Positions 36,522-46,033 of a stretch of 64,000 bases of DNA are shown piece by piece (the stretch's first letter is position 1; the number at the start of each line of letters is the position of its first letter). Made by a program: the position numbers and the translations under genes. The stretch covers positions 1-64,000 of the forward strand of contig NZ_SLWA01000012.1 of NCBI RefSeq assembly GCF_004345565.1. Direction: 5' to 3'. A model generated the notes under the pieces. It had not been told where the DNA came from. It did no database searches and was given only the letters and a program-made list of their open reading frames with translations. Source of the DNA: Flavobacterium circumlabens (GTDB lineage Bacteria > Bacteroidota > Bacteroidia > Flavobacteriales > Flavobacteriaceae).

Positions 36522-38816
36522 TTACTTCAACTCAAAACCACTTTCCAAACCTTTGTCGGAACATCCTCCCACCATGATTTTAAAAGTTCCCGGTTCAACC
36601 AGGTAGTTTCCTTCATTATCATAAAAACCAAGTGTTGCATCGGTTAACGTAAATGATACTTTTTTTGTTTCTCCTTTTTTCAAGTCCACTAATTCAAAAC
36701 CTTTTAGTTCTTTTACTGGTCGGATGATACTGGCAAATTCATCGTGAATATACAATTGCACCACTTCTTTTCCGTCATAATTTCCGGAGTTCGTAAGTTC
36801 AACCGAAACCTCAACGGTTTCTCCTTTTGCAAAAGATGCTTTGTTTACTTTCAGGTTTTTATAATCGAATTTTGTATAACTCAAACCGAAACCGAACGGA
36901 AACTGAGGTGTTTTTTCTACATCTGAATAATGTGACCAAAATACATTTTTATCGCTGTCTGTTGGTCTTCCGGTGCTGTATTTATTGTAGTAGATCGGTA
37001 CCTGCCCTACATTTCTCGGGAAAGACATTGGCAATTTTCCACTTGGATTGTAATCCCCGTATAAAACCTGCGCTACGGCATTTCCGGTTTGAGTTCCTAA
37101 ATGCCAGGCTTCTACAATTGTCGGAATATGTTCAGCTGCCCACGGAATGGTCAACGGACGCCCGTTATTTAAAACCAAAACAATATTCGGATTCACTTTG
37201 TAAATTTCCTCCAGTAATTCCTGTTGCAGACCCGGCAGATCAAGATTGGTTCTGCTGCGCCCTTCCCCACTCTGAAAACCGTGTTCTCCTAAAACCATTA
37301 CGACAACATCTGCTTCTTTTGCGGCTTTTTTAGCGGCTTCAAAACCGCTTCTGTCAGTTGTATTAAAAACCACTTCATTTAAGAAAGACGTTTTTCCAAC
37401 CACCAGATCAGTTCCTTTTTCAAAAGTCAGCTTATTGTCTTTATATTGCTGCATTCCTTCCAAAACCGAAACGGCCGTATTGTCCTCAGAAGCAATTCTC
37501 CAGCTTCCCAATGGACTGTTTTTATCATTTGCCAGTGCTCCGATTAAGGCAATTTTTTGTCCGGATTTCTTTAGCGGAAGCAGGTTTTTATCATTTTTTA
37601 AAAGTACAATCGACTTTTTCGCCATATCCAGAACGCCTTCAGTATTGGCTTTATTTCCGACGACTGCTTTTTCTCGTTTTTCATCACAATATCGATACGG
37701 ATCATCAAAAAGACCCAATTCAAATTTCACACGCAATATTCTGCGAACGGCATCATCCAGCAAAGATTCTTTTACTTTTCCCTCTTTTACTAAATCAGCC
37801 AATTTTGTCACATACAAATACGATTCCATGTCCATATCTGATCCCGCCACAACTGCTTTCAAAGTAGCGTCGGCTTCGTCTTTGGCATAACCGTGTGCGA
37901 TCATTTCACGGATAGAAGCATAATCCGAAATCACAAAACCGTCAAACTTCCATTTTCCTTTCAGGATATCCCTTTGCAAAAATACATTTCCTGTTGCCGG
38001 AACTCCGTTTAAGGTATTGAATGAATTCATAAACGTTCGGACTCCCGCGTCTACAGTTGCTTTAAACGGAGGCAAAACCGAATTGTACAATTTAGAATTG
38101 CTGATGTCCACGATATTATATTCTAATCCCGCTTCAACATAACCGTATGCTGCGAAGTGTTTCGCACAGGCCGCAATGGTATTCACTTTAGCTAAATCGG
38201 CAATTGTTTCTCCCTGAAAACCTTTTACTCTTGCATAGCCAATTTTACTGCCCAAATACGGATCTTCCCCTGCTCCTTCCATCACACGTCCCCAGCGCGC
38301 ATCGTTCGAAACATCTACGTTGGGGCCAAAAGTCCAGTTAATTCCGGACGCCGAAGCTTCGTCTGCTGCAATCGCTGCCGATTTCTTAATCGCTTCCAGA
38401 TCCCAGCTTGCAGCTTCTGCCAGTGGAATCGGGCTTAGCGTTTTATATCCGTGAATGACATCAAAGCCAATAATCAGCGGAATTCCTAAACGGGTTTCTT
38501 CCACAGCAATTTTCTGTACGGCACGAACTTCTTTTACACCACGAACGGTAAGCATCGAACCGACCAGTCCTTTTCGTAAATGTTCATATTTCAACTCAGC
38601 CGTTCCGCCTTTTGGAGCCGGTCCCGTAACATCCCAAAAACCATTATACTGATTCATTTGTCCCACTTTCTCCTCCAGCGTCATCAAGGGCAGAAGCAAA
38701 TCAATACGTTGTTCAATTGTTTTGTTTTTATCGAGATAGGCTTTTTTCTGTGCATTCATATTTCCAACGGTAAGCAGGGTAAAGACCCCGATTGTTATTA
38801 TTTTTTTATTATTCAT
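36522..38816 (-). CDS. bglX: GH3 beta-glucosidase, BglX type
   Basis: A 764-residue periplasmic beta-glucosidase. Features in order: signal peptide (MNNKKIITIGVFTLLTVGNMNA), TIM barrel with FGPNVDVSNDARWGR and EGAGEDPYLG, nucleophile Asp298 in GFVISDYASI, an alpha/beta sandwich with GEHGFQSGEGRSRTNLDLPG, and a C-terminal fibronectin-III-like domain (VELTNSGNYDGKEVVQLY). I start at ATG 38816, since the longer frame to 38843 adds nine residues in front of a good signal. It should release glucose from cello- and gluco-oligosaccharides, completing glucomannan breakdown. It is transcribed on the minus strand with two esterase genes upstream but separated from them by 358 bases of repeats. Confidence 0.93.
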   Translation of the reverse strand: MNNKKIITIGVFTLLTVGNMNAQKKAYLDKNKTIEQRIDLLLPLMTLEEKVGQMNQYNGFWDVTGPAPKGGTAELKYEHLRKGLVGSMLTVRGVKEVRAVQKIAVEETRLGIPLIIGFDVIHGYKTLSPIPLAEAASWDLEAIKKSAAIAADEASASGINWTFGPNVDVSNDARWGRVMEGAGEDPYLGSKIGYARVKGFQGETIADLAKVNTIAACAKHFAAYGYVEAGLEYNIVDISNSKLYNSVLPPFKATVDAGVRTFMNSFNTLNGVPATGNVFLQRDILKGKWKFDGFVISDYASIREMIAHGYAKDEADATLKAVVAGSDMDMESYLYVTKLADLVKEGKVKESLLDDAVRRILRVKFELGLFDDPYRYCDEKREKAVVGNKANTEGVLDMAKKSIVLLKNDKNLLPLKKSGQKIALIGALANDKNSPLGSWRIASEDNTAVSVLEGMQQYKDNKLTFEKGTDLVVGKTSFLNEVVFNTTDRSGFEAAKKAAKEADVVVMVLGEHGFQSGEGRSRTNLDLPGLQQELLEEIYKVNPNIVLVLNNGRPLTIPWAAEHIPTIVEAWHLGTQTGNAVAQVLYGDYNPSGKLPMSFPRNVGQVPIYYNKYSTGRPTDSDKNVFWSHYSDVEKTPQFPFGFGLSYTKFDYKNLKVNKASFAKGETVEVSVELTNSGNYDGKEVVQLYIHDEFASIIRPVKELKGFELVDLKKGETKKVSFTLTDATLGFYDNEGNYLVEPGTFKIMVGGCSDKGLESGFELK

Positions 38817-38846
38817 GATCGTATAATGGTCAAATAGTTTCATAAT

Positions 38847-38946
38847 TTGGGCGTGTCCCTCCGGGTCGGGCTATCCGCTGCAAGTCCTCGCACTGCCTTC
38901 GTCAGGCTGTGGGCTTTCCACTGCTATCCCTCACGCAAATGGGTAA
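38847..38946. repeat. GC-rich interspersed element
   Basis: A stretch with markedly higher GC than the surroundings, starting GGGCGTGTCCCTCCGGG and ending CTATCCCTCACGCAAA. Sequences of this pattern recur between genes in Flavobacterium (recalled from memory, not searched). It lies just upstream of bglX and has no open frame of interest. Confidence 0.6.
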
Positions 38947-38992
38947 TGAGATAATTTTGTTTTTTTAAAGAGCTATCCCAATTTCCTCAATC

Positions 38993-39094
38993 TTGTCATC
39001 CTGAGAAACGAAGGATCACACTAGAAACTCCTCACAAATAATCGTCAATCCTTGTCGAATTATGACTGTGATTTCTCCTCCGTCGAAATGACAA
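38993..39094. repeat. Interspersed element with imperfect terminal inverted repeats
   Basis: The left end TTGTCATCCTGAGAAACGAA and the right end CTCCGTCGAAATGACAA are imperfect inverted repeats; both arms also contain the GGATCACA/TGTGATTTC pair. The element is about 100 bases long and noncoding. Such TGTCAT-ended units are frequent in Flavobacterium intergenic regions (recalled). It fills the space between the sialate esterase-type gene and bglX. Confidence 0.6.
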
Positions 39095-39174
39095 AAAATG
39101 CGATAAAACAACAAAAAAACCAGCGCCAATCTGTTTAAACCTGTAAAACCCGTGGGCAAAAATCTAAAATCTTC

Positions 39175-40554
39175 TTACTCCGTAATAAAACAGGATGCCG
39201 GCAAATTGACTTTATTGAACAAATCTGATTGTATTGTATTTCCCCATGCAAAGCGAACTTTAAGCGGGACCAAAACTTTTTTGCTTGTCAAAATCACCTG
39301 ATCGTTCTTAATTAACGCTTCTGCGGTATAAAAAACACCATCGGCACCCGCCAATTCAAATTGATTGGATGTTTTACCGGCAAAATGTAATCCTTCCGCA
39401 TAATCAAAGGAGAGGATCGCTTTATTTTTATCCGTTTTAAAAGCTTTAAAAAGCGGACTCTCAACCAAATTAGAATTGGTTTTATAGGTGTTTTTCAATG
39501 CTAAATTCGCCAGACGAATTCCAACCGCCTTTTTATTTTTAGGATGAATATCGATCGTATCCGAAACATCACTTATGACCACCATTCCGGTATTCGAAAC
39601 TTCTTTCAATAGTTTTCTTTGGGAATCTCTTACCATAACATTCGAGAAATTATTGCTTCCTGTTTTATAAGCCGCAATCTGCACATAATAAAACGGAAAA
39701 TCATCCTGCCACACTTTTCTCCACGAAGTGATCAAAGCCGAAAGTGTTTTGTCGTAAACGGCAGACCCCACATTCGATTCTCCCTGATACCAGAGTGTTC
39801 CTGCGATTTTAAATCCGACAAAAGGATAAATCATGGCATTGTAAGCACGTCCGGGCTGTCTGGGTCCGTATTCCTGCTCGTTCAGTTTTTTGGCATTTTC
39901 CAACAAAAGAGGATCGTTATTGATTACTTCTTCCGGTATCCATATTTCTGCGGGAGTTCCGCCCCAATTCGAGGAAATTAATCCGATTGGGACATTTTTT
40001 AAATCTTCTCTTAAGCGTTTCGCGAAAAAGTATCCGACAGCGCTGAAATTTTTCATGGTTTCCGGAGTCGATTCGGTCCAGTTTCCCAATAGATTATTCT
40101 GTGGAGTTGTTGCTGTTAATTTCGGAACGGTAAAAAATCTAATATTCGGATTCGTGGCATTTTTTGCTTCTTCATCGCCATTATCAATTCCCCAGCTAAC
40201 CGACATTTCCATATTCGATTGTCCGGAACAAACCCAGACTTCACCAATCAGGATATTCTTTAAAATCACTTCGTTGTATCCTTTTATCGAAATGATGAAA
40301 GGTCCGCCGGCTTCTGGCGTTTTTATTTTCAGTTCCCATTGTGCCTGATTGTTAGTCACAACTTTATATTCCTGATTGTTCCAGCCTGAAATTAATTTGA
40401 TTTCTTCTTTTGGATTTGCCCAGCCCCAAATTTTAACTTCGGAATTGCGCTGTAAAACCATATTATCACCAAAAATATTCGGAAGGGAAACGTTTGCCAT
40501 CATAGTACTGGAAATCAACAGAAAGAAAGCAAACTTAAATATATTATTTTTCAT
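39175..40554 (-). CDS. Sialate O-acetylesterase-type SGNH esterase
   Basis: A 459-residue secreted esterase of the SASA type. Marks: SLPNIFGDNMVLQR at the start, nucleophile Ser in VCSGQSNMEMSV (near 115), GTLWYQGESNVG (near 255), and a beta-sandwich tail. The signal peptide is MKNNIFKFAFFLLISSTMMA. Family members remove acetyl groups from sialic acids, but relatives in plant-glycan loci act on acetylated xylan or mannan; next to a CE2 enzyme the latter fits better. Its ATG overlaps the end of the CE2 gene by 11 bases, so the two are translationally coupled. Confidence 0.88.
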   Translation of the reverse strand: MKNNIFKFAFFLLISSTMMANVSLPNIFGDNMVLQRNSEVKIWGWANPKEEIKLISGWNNQEYKVVTNNQAQWELKIKTPEAGGPFIISIKGYNEVILKNILIGEVWVCSGQSNMEMSVSWGIDNGDEEAKNATNPNIRFFTVPKLTATTPQNNLLGNWTESTPETMKNFSAVGYFFAKRLREDLKNVPIGLISSNWGGTPAEIWIPEEVINNDPLLLENAKKLNEQEYGPRQPGRAYNAMIYPFVGFKIAGTLWYQGESNVGSAVYDKTLSALITSWRKVWQDDFPFYYVQIAAYKTGSNNFSNVMVRDSQRKLLKEVSNTGMVVISDVSDTIDIHPKNKKAVGIRLANLALKNTYKTNSNLVESPLFKAFKTDKNKAILSFDYAEGLHFAGKTSNQFELAGADGVFYTAEALIKNDQVILTSKKVLVPLKVRFAWGNTIQSDLFNKVNLPASCFITE

Positions 40555-41638
40555 TTAGCAATTTTTTTAAAAACGGAGCATAGGCATCAGCCATCACTTT
40601 TTGATCGGCAACATCCGGATGTCCGGAACATCCTTTTGGTGTCATGGGTTTAAATTTGAAAATCACAATCGGTTTATGCGTTTTATCTTCTTTAAAAGCA
40701 TCCTTGATTTTGTTCAGGCAATCTTCAAAAACAACTCCTTTTTCGCCACCAACCATCGGGCTGTTGGTAATCACAATTTGTGCTTTTGGATTGTGTGTAT
40801 ACAACATTTTTATAAAATCAATGTAGTTCGAAATATACTTTTGGGCATTAAACGGCAGGCGCTCTTTCTTACCGTCTCCGCCTGAAAAATCATTAGTTCC
40901 CAGCGCAATACTGATAACATCCGGCTGAAAAGCAAAATCATATTTAGGTTTGGAAGGATCTTTTGTCAAGTACAAATTCCCATATAAATCGGGCATAATA
41001 CCTTCTTCTTTATTTTCGTCATTCCAGTTTCTGTACATTCCGATTCCCGAAACAGAACTCATTAGATAAGCAGCACCAATTGCTCTGGAAAGAACCGGCC
41101 CGTAAGCATAATAACCATTATGATGATCGAAATATTCTCCTTTATCACAAGGCACATCTGAAGCGTCACTCGCTGCACCACAGGTAATTGAATCCCCAAT
41201 AAACTCAATTTTCTTTTTCTTTTTTGAAGTAATACCCGTTAGTTTCGCTGTTGTTCCGGCAAATAAAATGTTTCCGCTTTGTGCTTCGGTATTTTTATAA
41301 ATGGTAAGATTATGAACTTTCTTAGCTGAAGTAATTTTTATCGGAAAGGATTGTGCAGGACCTTTTTCAATTCTCAATTTCCCAATATATTTTCCATCCA
41401 AAACCAAGGCAACGTAGTTATGGTGCTCATAAGCATCAACACTTTGCAAAGAAACCGAACATGCAGTACCTGTAAAATTGAATGAAACCGAAGAAGCGGT
41501 TCCAATCAGAATGACATTATTATCCTGAAGTTTATCAACCCGTCCTTCGTAAAGAAATGTGTTGCTTTTGTTTTGTGAAGTCGAAACAGTCCAAATCATC
41601 AAAAACAAAATTAAAAGCGATATTTTTTTAAGAAACAT
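40544..41638 (-). CDS. CE2-family acetylesterase (acetyl-mannan/xylan)
   Basis: A 364-residue secreted carbohydrate esterase. Residues 20-140 form the N-terminal jelly-roll of CE2 enzymes (VILIGTASSVSFNFTGTACSV), and the SGNH domain follows with nucleophile Ser in KIEFIGDSITCG (about 150), ISIALGTNDFSGGDG, and the catalytic His in KGCSGHPDVADQ. CE2 enzymes remove acetyl groups from xylo- and manno-oligosaccharides. It begins the two-gene esterase operon and overlaps the next gene by 11 bases. Together with the mannan locus it points to acetylated glucomannan as substrate. Confidence 0.9.
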   Translation of the reverse strand: MFLKKISLLILFLMIWTVSTSQNKSNTFLYEGRVDKLQDNNVILIGTASSVSFNFTGTACSVSLQSVDAYEHHNYVALVLDGKYIGKLRIEKGPAQSFPIKITSAKKVHNLTIYKNTEAQSGNILFAGTTAKLTGITSKKKKKIEFIGDSITCGAASDASDVPCDKGEYFDHHNGYYAYGPVLSRAIGAAYLMSSVSGIGMYRNWNDENKEEGIMPDLYGNLYLTKDPSKPKYDFAFQPDVISIALGTNDFSGGDGKKERLPFNAQKYISNYIDFIKMLYTHNPKAQIVITNSPMVGGEKGVVFEDCLNKIKDAFKEDKTHKPIVIFKFKPMTPKGCSGHPDVADQKVMADAYAPFLKKLLNEK

Positions 41639-41782
41639 AATTTATCTGTTAAAATATAAATGAGATTCACAAAGATACCCGAAGTAAAGGGTTTAGAAAG
41701 ATACTAAAATGTCAAAAAGCAATAAAAAAACACCATATTCTTTTTCTTATTTTCTGTTTCTAATCATACTTAGCATCATGAC

Positions 41783-41813
41783 TTTGATTTTAGAGAACAA
41801 CATCCTATCTTTA
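41783..41813 (+). promoter_or_regulatory. Promoter of the NlpC/P60 gene
   Basis: TTTG (41783-41786), 19 bases, then TATCTTTA (41806-41813): a -33/-7 pair with standard Bacteroidota spacing and one mismatch in the last position. The ATG is at 41834. Confidence 0.55.
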
Positions 41814-41833
41814 TCGATTAAACCCCTCTTCTT

Positions 41834-42337
41834 ATGAAATTCCCCATTTATATAGTATTTGCCTTTTCAATTTTATTTCTTTCGTTTTGTGAAAAAGAAA
41901 ATAAAACCGTTCTTCAACAAAATCAAAAAAGTCAAATCGCTAACCGGGATTCCATCATTGATTATGCCAAAAAATATCTGGGAACGCCTTATTTATATGC
42001 CAGTAGTGACCCCAAAAAAGGATTCGACTGTTCCGGGTTTGTCAGTTATGTTTTTAAGAATTTTAATATCAGCTTACCCAGAAGTTCCAATAGTTATAAA
42101 AACCTGGGAGTTGCGCTGGCTCCTGAAGATTTTAAGGTTGGCGATATTTTAGTTTTTTACGGCTATAAAGACAGAACAGTTGTGGGGCATCTCGGCATTA
42201 TTTGCGAAGCCGATGGCATGCACTCCAAATTTATACATGCTTCTTCCGGAAAAGCAAATAGTGTAACGATTACGGCATTAGACACGGAACATTATACCAA
42301 ACGTTTTTATAAATGTATTACTGTTTTATCGAAGTAG
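41834..42337 (+). CDS. NlpC/P60 (C40) peptidase, lipoprotein
   Basis: A 167-residue cysteine peptidase anchored as lipoprotein (LFLSFC, Cys about 19). Catalytic Cys lies in KKGFDCSGFVSYVF, the His in TVVGHLGIICEA, and the polar third residue in FIHASSGKANSV. Such enzymes cut D-Glu to diamino acid bonds in peptidoglycan stem peptides. It is single, with its own promoter, and convergent with the L,D-transpeptidase gene. Family is certain; physiological role is general wall turnover. Confidence 0.93.
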   Translation: MKFPIYIVFAFSILFLSFCEKENKTVLQQNQKSQIANRDSIIDYAKKYLGTPYLYASSDPKKGFDCSGFVSYVFKNFNISLPRSSNSYKNLGVALAPEDFKVGDILVFYGYKDRTVVGHLGIICEADGMHSKFIHASSGKANSVTITALDTEHYTKRFYKCITVLSK

Positions 42338-42350
42338 AGTGCTTTTTTTT

Positions 42351-42392
42351 GCCACTGATTACACGAATTAACACGAATTAATTCTGAATGTT
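42351..42392. repeat. Interspersed repeat with tandem ACACGAATTA
   Basis: GCCACTGATT is followed by two exact copies of ACACGAATTA (42361-42380) and then ATTCTGAATG. The unit is noncoding, lies between convergent genes, and matches a pattern I recall as dispersed in Flavobacterium intergenic space. Confidence 0.55.
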
Positions 42393-42455
42393 TTGTCTGT
42401 AAGCCCTTAATCATGACACAGCATTTTTTGCCTTTGCAATTATTTCTCCTTTATT

Positions 42456-44030
42456 CTATTCTTCAGTCAATAATTTCAGTAGACTTTCATCTCTGTGGTA
42501 GACATCGTTGTAGAAATTCAATTGTCCGTCTCGGTCTACCCAGGCGGTAAAATAACCAATATAAACGGGCACTTTCTTTTTTAGCGTATACCAGCTTTCT
42601 TTGCCGGCATGCATTGCTTTATCAATTCGTGCGGGTGTCCATTTGGGATCGTTTTTCAAAAGCTCAATTGCTAATTCTCTTGGTTTAGCAACACGTACGC
42701 AGCCATGACTAAAAGCTCTGTTTTCTCTTTCAAACAAACTTTTTGCAGGTGTATCGTGCAAATAGATATTATTTGAATTTGGAAATAAAAACTTTACCAG
42801 ACCAAGGGAATTATTTACACCCGGCGCCTGCCGAACGGCTCCGTTGTTCCATTCTAAATGTTTTTCTGCCAGATAATTTTTGTTTTTAGCCATTCCGGGT
42901 TTTATCTCCTTATTAATTATACTCTGAGGTACATTCCAATACGGACTGAAAACAATATTATTCATCATACCGCTGAAAATAACTGTTTTGGTCATTGCTT
43001 TTCCCACCACAACGGCTGAAACAAAACTAATTTCATGATTGCGGATCAGATATAATCTAAACTCAGGAATGTTGACTTCGATATATTCCTTTCCCTTTTC
43101 CAATTCGGGATCAATCCATCTGCAACGTTCCATGTTTACGATAATCGTCTTGATTCTGTCGGCAACGGGAACATTCAATTCGTCGATATGTTCCTTTAAA
43201 ATGATATTTTTAGGCGTTTTTCCGTGATGTATTTCGTAGTTTTTCATCGCCGCAATTAAGGTCGAATCGCAAACGGCGCTTTTATTATTTTCTTTTAGTT
43301 CTCCTGTTATCGAAAGCCTTTCTCTGATCTGGGCTATGGTCGCTGCTGAATCCCCAACTTTTAAATTTTTGAAATCTTCCCCGGCTTCAATGGTTTTCCA
43401 GCCTCCTTTTTTCTCAATCTCCCTGTATTTTTTAAGTACATCACGCAGTTTGTAATACTGACTGAACATTTTACTTTTATTATCATCATTAATCGTAGCA
43501 TTTTCGAAAATAGAATCCGAAAACACCTGATAATTTACTTTTTTTCTTGGTAAAAGCCATTGTAAAGAAGTTGACGTTTTCTCGTCCACACCGTTAAATA
43601 CTTTTTCAGCATAATAGAAATATAAATTTGTAATCATCAGATCGGTATCGACCTGAGATAATTTATTGTCTGAAATGCGTTCAAAAATGGGATTGATTTT
43701 TTCATTATACGGAAAATTGGCTTTTAAACCTTCTGCTTCCAGGCCTTTATATTTATTGAATAAAGTACTTCCAAACTCCACGATTCCTTTATTATCCTGC
43801 CATAACTGAGTAGAATTCTTTTTCTTGTACAACGCTGAAATGTCTCCCTGAAATTTAATTAATTTCGGATAGGTCTGGTAAAATTTAGAAATATCAACAC
43901 TGTCAATAGGGATTTTAAGTTCCGGAACTACTTGCTTTGCAGTACTTTTTTCTTCTTTATCGCCCGATTTAGAATTACAGGAAACAAAAGTTAAAAGCAT
44001 CATCAACGTAACAAGCGGGTACAAAATTTT
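42456..44030 (-). CDS. L,D-transpeptidase (YcbB-like), lipoprotein
   Basis: A 524-residue protein with lipoprotein signal (LLTFVSC). The N-terminal 200 residues form the helical scaffold usual in the large YcbB-type enzymes, followed by a peptidoglycan-binding-like stretch and the YkuD domain (about 320-480) with IYLHDTPAKSLFERENRAFSHGCVRV split as HDTP, LF and the catalytic SHGCVR. These enzymes make 3-3 crosslinks or attach partners to peptidoglycan. I start at ATG 44030 (MKILYPLVTLMMLL) because the longer frame to 44060 adds residues before the signal. It follows a DUF1573 gene on the same strand, beyond a terminator. Confidence 0.92.
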   Translation of the reverse strand, partial: KILYPLVTLMMLLTFVSCNSKSGDKEEKSTAKQVVPELKIPIDSVDISKFYQTYPKLIKFQGDISALYKKKNSTQLWQDNKGIVEFGSTLFNKYKGLEAEGLKANFPYNEKINPIFERISDNKLSQVDTDLMITNLYFYYAEKVFNGVDEKTSTSLQWLLPRKKVNYQVFSDSIFENATINDDNKSKMFSQYYKLRDVLKKYREIEKKGGWKTIEAGEDFKNLKVGDSAATIAQIRERLSITGELKENNKSAVCDSTLIAAMKNYEIHHGKTPKNIILKEHIDELNVPVADRIKTIIVNMERCRWIDPELEKGKEYIEVNIPEFRLYLIRNHEISFVSAVVVGKAMTKTVIFSGMMNNIVFSPYWNVPQSIINKEIKPGMAKNKNYLAEKHLEWNNGAVRQAPGVNNSLGLVKFLFPNSNNIYLHDTPAKSLFERENRAFSHGCVRVAKPRELAIELLKNDPKWTPARIDKAMHAGKESWYTLKKKVPVYIGYFTAWVDRDGQLNFYNDVYHRDESLLKLLTEE

Positions 44031-44121
44031 CATAATCATATTTTTAATAAAAATAAACAAGTTTTTACAAAAATGCCTTATTTGGAGAAAAAATAATCCG
44101 GACTTAACAACAGCATTATGA

Positions 44122-44158
44122 ACAAAAAAACTCCGGATACATTACATATCCGGAGTTT
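44122..44158 (-). terminator. Intrinsic terminator of the DUF1573 gene
   Basis: A perfect 12-bp stem, AAACTCCGGATA (44128-44139) and TATCCGGAGTTT (44147-44158), followed on the minus strand by TTTTTTT. Confidence 0.92.
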
Positions 44159-44185
44159 CCCCCTTTATAATCTCAACCTTTTATT

Positions 44186-44608
44186 TTAGATCACCGTTCC
44201 TTTTAATGTAAGGACTTTTGGTGCTGTCTCTGCGCTTGTTGTTACCGTAACTGTTTTTGTAAATCCGCCTTTATTAGCCGCATTGTAAGTTGCAGTCACC
44301 TTAGCCGATTTACCCGGTAAAATTGGTTCTTTGGTATAATCTGTTGCTGTGCAGCCACAAGATCCCTGAACACTAGTAATGACAACTGCTGTTTTTCCGG
44401 TATTTTTAAATTCATAAACAATTGCTTTTGGAGTTCCCTGTGGAATTTCACCAACATCAATTGTTTCTGCTTTCCATACAATTGTAGTTGCTGTAGTTTT
44501 TGTAGTTTCTGTTTTTACATTAGAAACTAATGTTTTTACCGGAGCAATAGCCGAAAAGGACATTAATCCTAATGCTAAAGCCAACATTGAAATTTTAATA
44601 ATTTTCAT
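44186..44608 (-). CDS. Secreted DUF1573 protein
   Basis: A 140-residue protein with signal peptide and one DUF1573 domain: ETIDVGEIPQGTPKAIVYEFKN, then the family's core GSCGCTATDYTKEPILPG (about 95-112), and ending VLTLKGTVI. The domain has an immunoglobulin-like, ASPM-SPD-2-Hydin-type fold. It is widespread in Bacteroidota and its role is unknown; the paired Cys may bind or bridge. It is divergent from a two-component system 160 bases away. Confidence 0.9.
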   Translation of the reverse strand: MKIIKISMLALALGLMSFSAIAPVKTLVSNVKTETTKTTATTIVWKAETIDVGEIPQGTPKAIVYEFKNTGKTAVVITSVQGSCGCTATDYTKEPILPGKSAKVTATYNAANKGGFTKTVTVTTSAETAPKVLTLKGTVI

Positions 44609-44770
44609 AGTATTTTATTTAAATGGTTAATGGTTACATTTTATATTTCAAAGGTAGTTTGTAAGAATCCAATGGCATGTTAAGCGGTTTCAAATCTTTG
44701 TTAACGACTTGTTAATGGGTGTTTTTCATTTAAATTTTGACTAATATTACACTTGTAAAACCTATTTCTT

Positions 44771-46033
44771 TTGAAAATAAACAAACTCAATAGCATTATC
44801 CTTCTTGGACTTGTTGCCATTATCAGCATATTGGTCGCACAATTACTTTGGACCAAAGAGGCCTTTAATCTGGAACAAAAAAAACTGAGCCAGAAAGCGC
44901 ACATTGCTTTACTGGAAGTGGCCAGAAAATTATATGAAGGCACTAATCACGAATTGCCGGCTGTAAATCCGGTTCAGAAAATTGCCAATGATTATTATAT
45001 CGTAAATGTCGAAAATGATTTTGAACCTGATATTTTAGAATTTTATTTAAAATCAGAATTCAAAAAAATGAATATCACGACTGATTTTGAATACGCGATG
45101 TACAACTGCCAGAGCGATGAAATGGTGTATGGTAATTATATTTCGCTGTCCCAGAAAGGAAAATCAAAACAAACAGTTTACTTTCCAAAGCATAAAAACC
45201 TGGTGTATTATTTTGCCGTTCGTTTTCCCAATGAAACGACTTATTTATTCAGTTCGATGCGTTTTTGGTTTGTACTTTCCACCGTGCTGATTCTTATTTT
45301 ACTGATTTACGTGTATTCGATTTTTACGCTTTTACAACAAAAAAAATACTCCGAACTGCAGCGTGATTTCATCAATAATATGACGCATGAATTCAAAACA
45401 CCTTTATCTTCTATTTTAATTGCTTCCCAATATCTAATTGAACAGAATGCCATAAAAGCAGATAAAAAACTCCACACTTATACCGATATCATTATCAATC
45501 AGAGTCATAAACTGAACAACCACATTGAAAAAATCCTGAATGTGGCCAAATCGGATCATACGTCTCTGGAATTAAAAACAGAATCGGTTTTAATTGTTCC
45601 GGTTATCGAAGAAACGATTACGAACATTCAGTTAAAATATCCGGAAGCCGTTATAAAAACAGAAACAAATGCTCCTGATTACAGCATAGAAACAGATGTT
45701 TTTCATTTTACCAATTTAGTTTATAATTTACTGGACAATGCGGTAAAATATTGCAATGAAAAACCGGAAATCCTGATTCGCATTTCAAAAGAAAATCAAT
45801 TTTTAAAATTAGAATTCATCGATAACGGAATTGGAATCTCGCCTAAAAATATCGCTTCTATTTTTGACAAATTCTATCGCATTCAGAATGAGAAGAGTAA
45901 TGAAGTAAATGGTTTTGGCCTTGGGTTGTATTATGTAAAAGAAATTTGTAACTTACAGTATTGGAAAATAAACGCCATCAATAATTCAGAAAAAGGTATT
46001 ACCATAACGCTGACAATTCCATATAAGAAATGA
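44771..46033 (+). CDS. Sensor histidine kinase
   Basis: A 420-residue membrane kinase. Two transmembrane segments (residues 8-28, and about 163-186 FVLSTVLILILLIYVYSIFTLL) flank a periplasmic sensor of about 135 residues with no domain I recognise. The H-box is MTHEFKTPLSSIL (His near 212), N-box NLLDNAVKYC, G boxes IDNGIGIS and GFGLGLYYVKEI. The start is a TTG at 44771: it gives MKINKLNSIILLGLVAI, a natural N-terminus, and no ATG is nearby. It overlaps the response-regulator gene by 4 bases. Confidence 0.94.
   Translation: MKINKLNSIILLGLVAIISILVAQLLWTKEAFNLEQKKLSQKAHIALLEVARKLYEGTNHELPAVNPVQKIANDYYIVNVENDFEPDILEFYLKSEFKKMNITTDFEYAMYNCQSDEMVYGNYISLSQKGKSKQTVYFPKHKNLVYYFAVRFPNETTYLFSSMRFWFVLSTVLILILLIYVYSIFTLLQQKKYSELQRDFINNMTHEFKTPLSSILIASQYLIEQNAIKADKKLHTYTDIIINQSHKLNNHIEKILNVAKSDHTSLELKTESVLIVPVIEETITNIQLKYPEAVIKTETNAPDYSIETDVFHFTNLVYNLLDNAVKYCNEKPEILIRISKENQFLKLEFIDNGIGISPKNIASIFDKFYRIQNEKSNEVNGFGLGLYYVKEICNLQYWKINAINNSEKGITITLTIPYKK

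Noticed and set aside
36827..37890. Long antisense frames (168 and 151 codons) within bglX
   Set aside because: They are shadows of the GH3 gene on the opposite strand, without family motifs.
38847..38946. Structured RNA gene suggested by high GC content
   Set aside because: The sequence looks like a dispersed Flavobacterium repeat and shows no tRNA, riboswitch or other RNA pattern that I recognise.
39890..40348. 152-codon antisense frame within the sialate esterase-type gene
   Set aside because: The minus-strand frame has complete SGNH motifs; the plus-strand frame has none.
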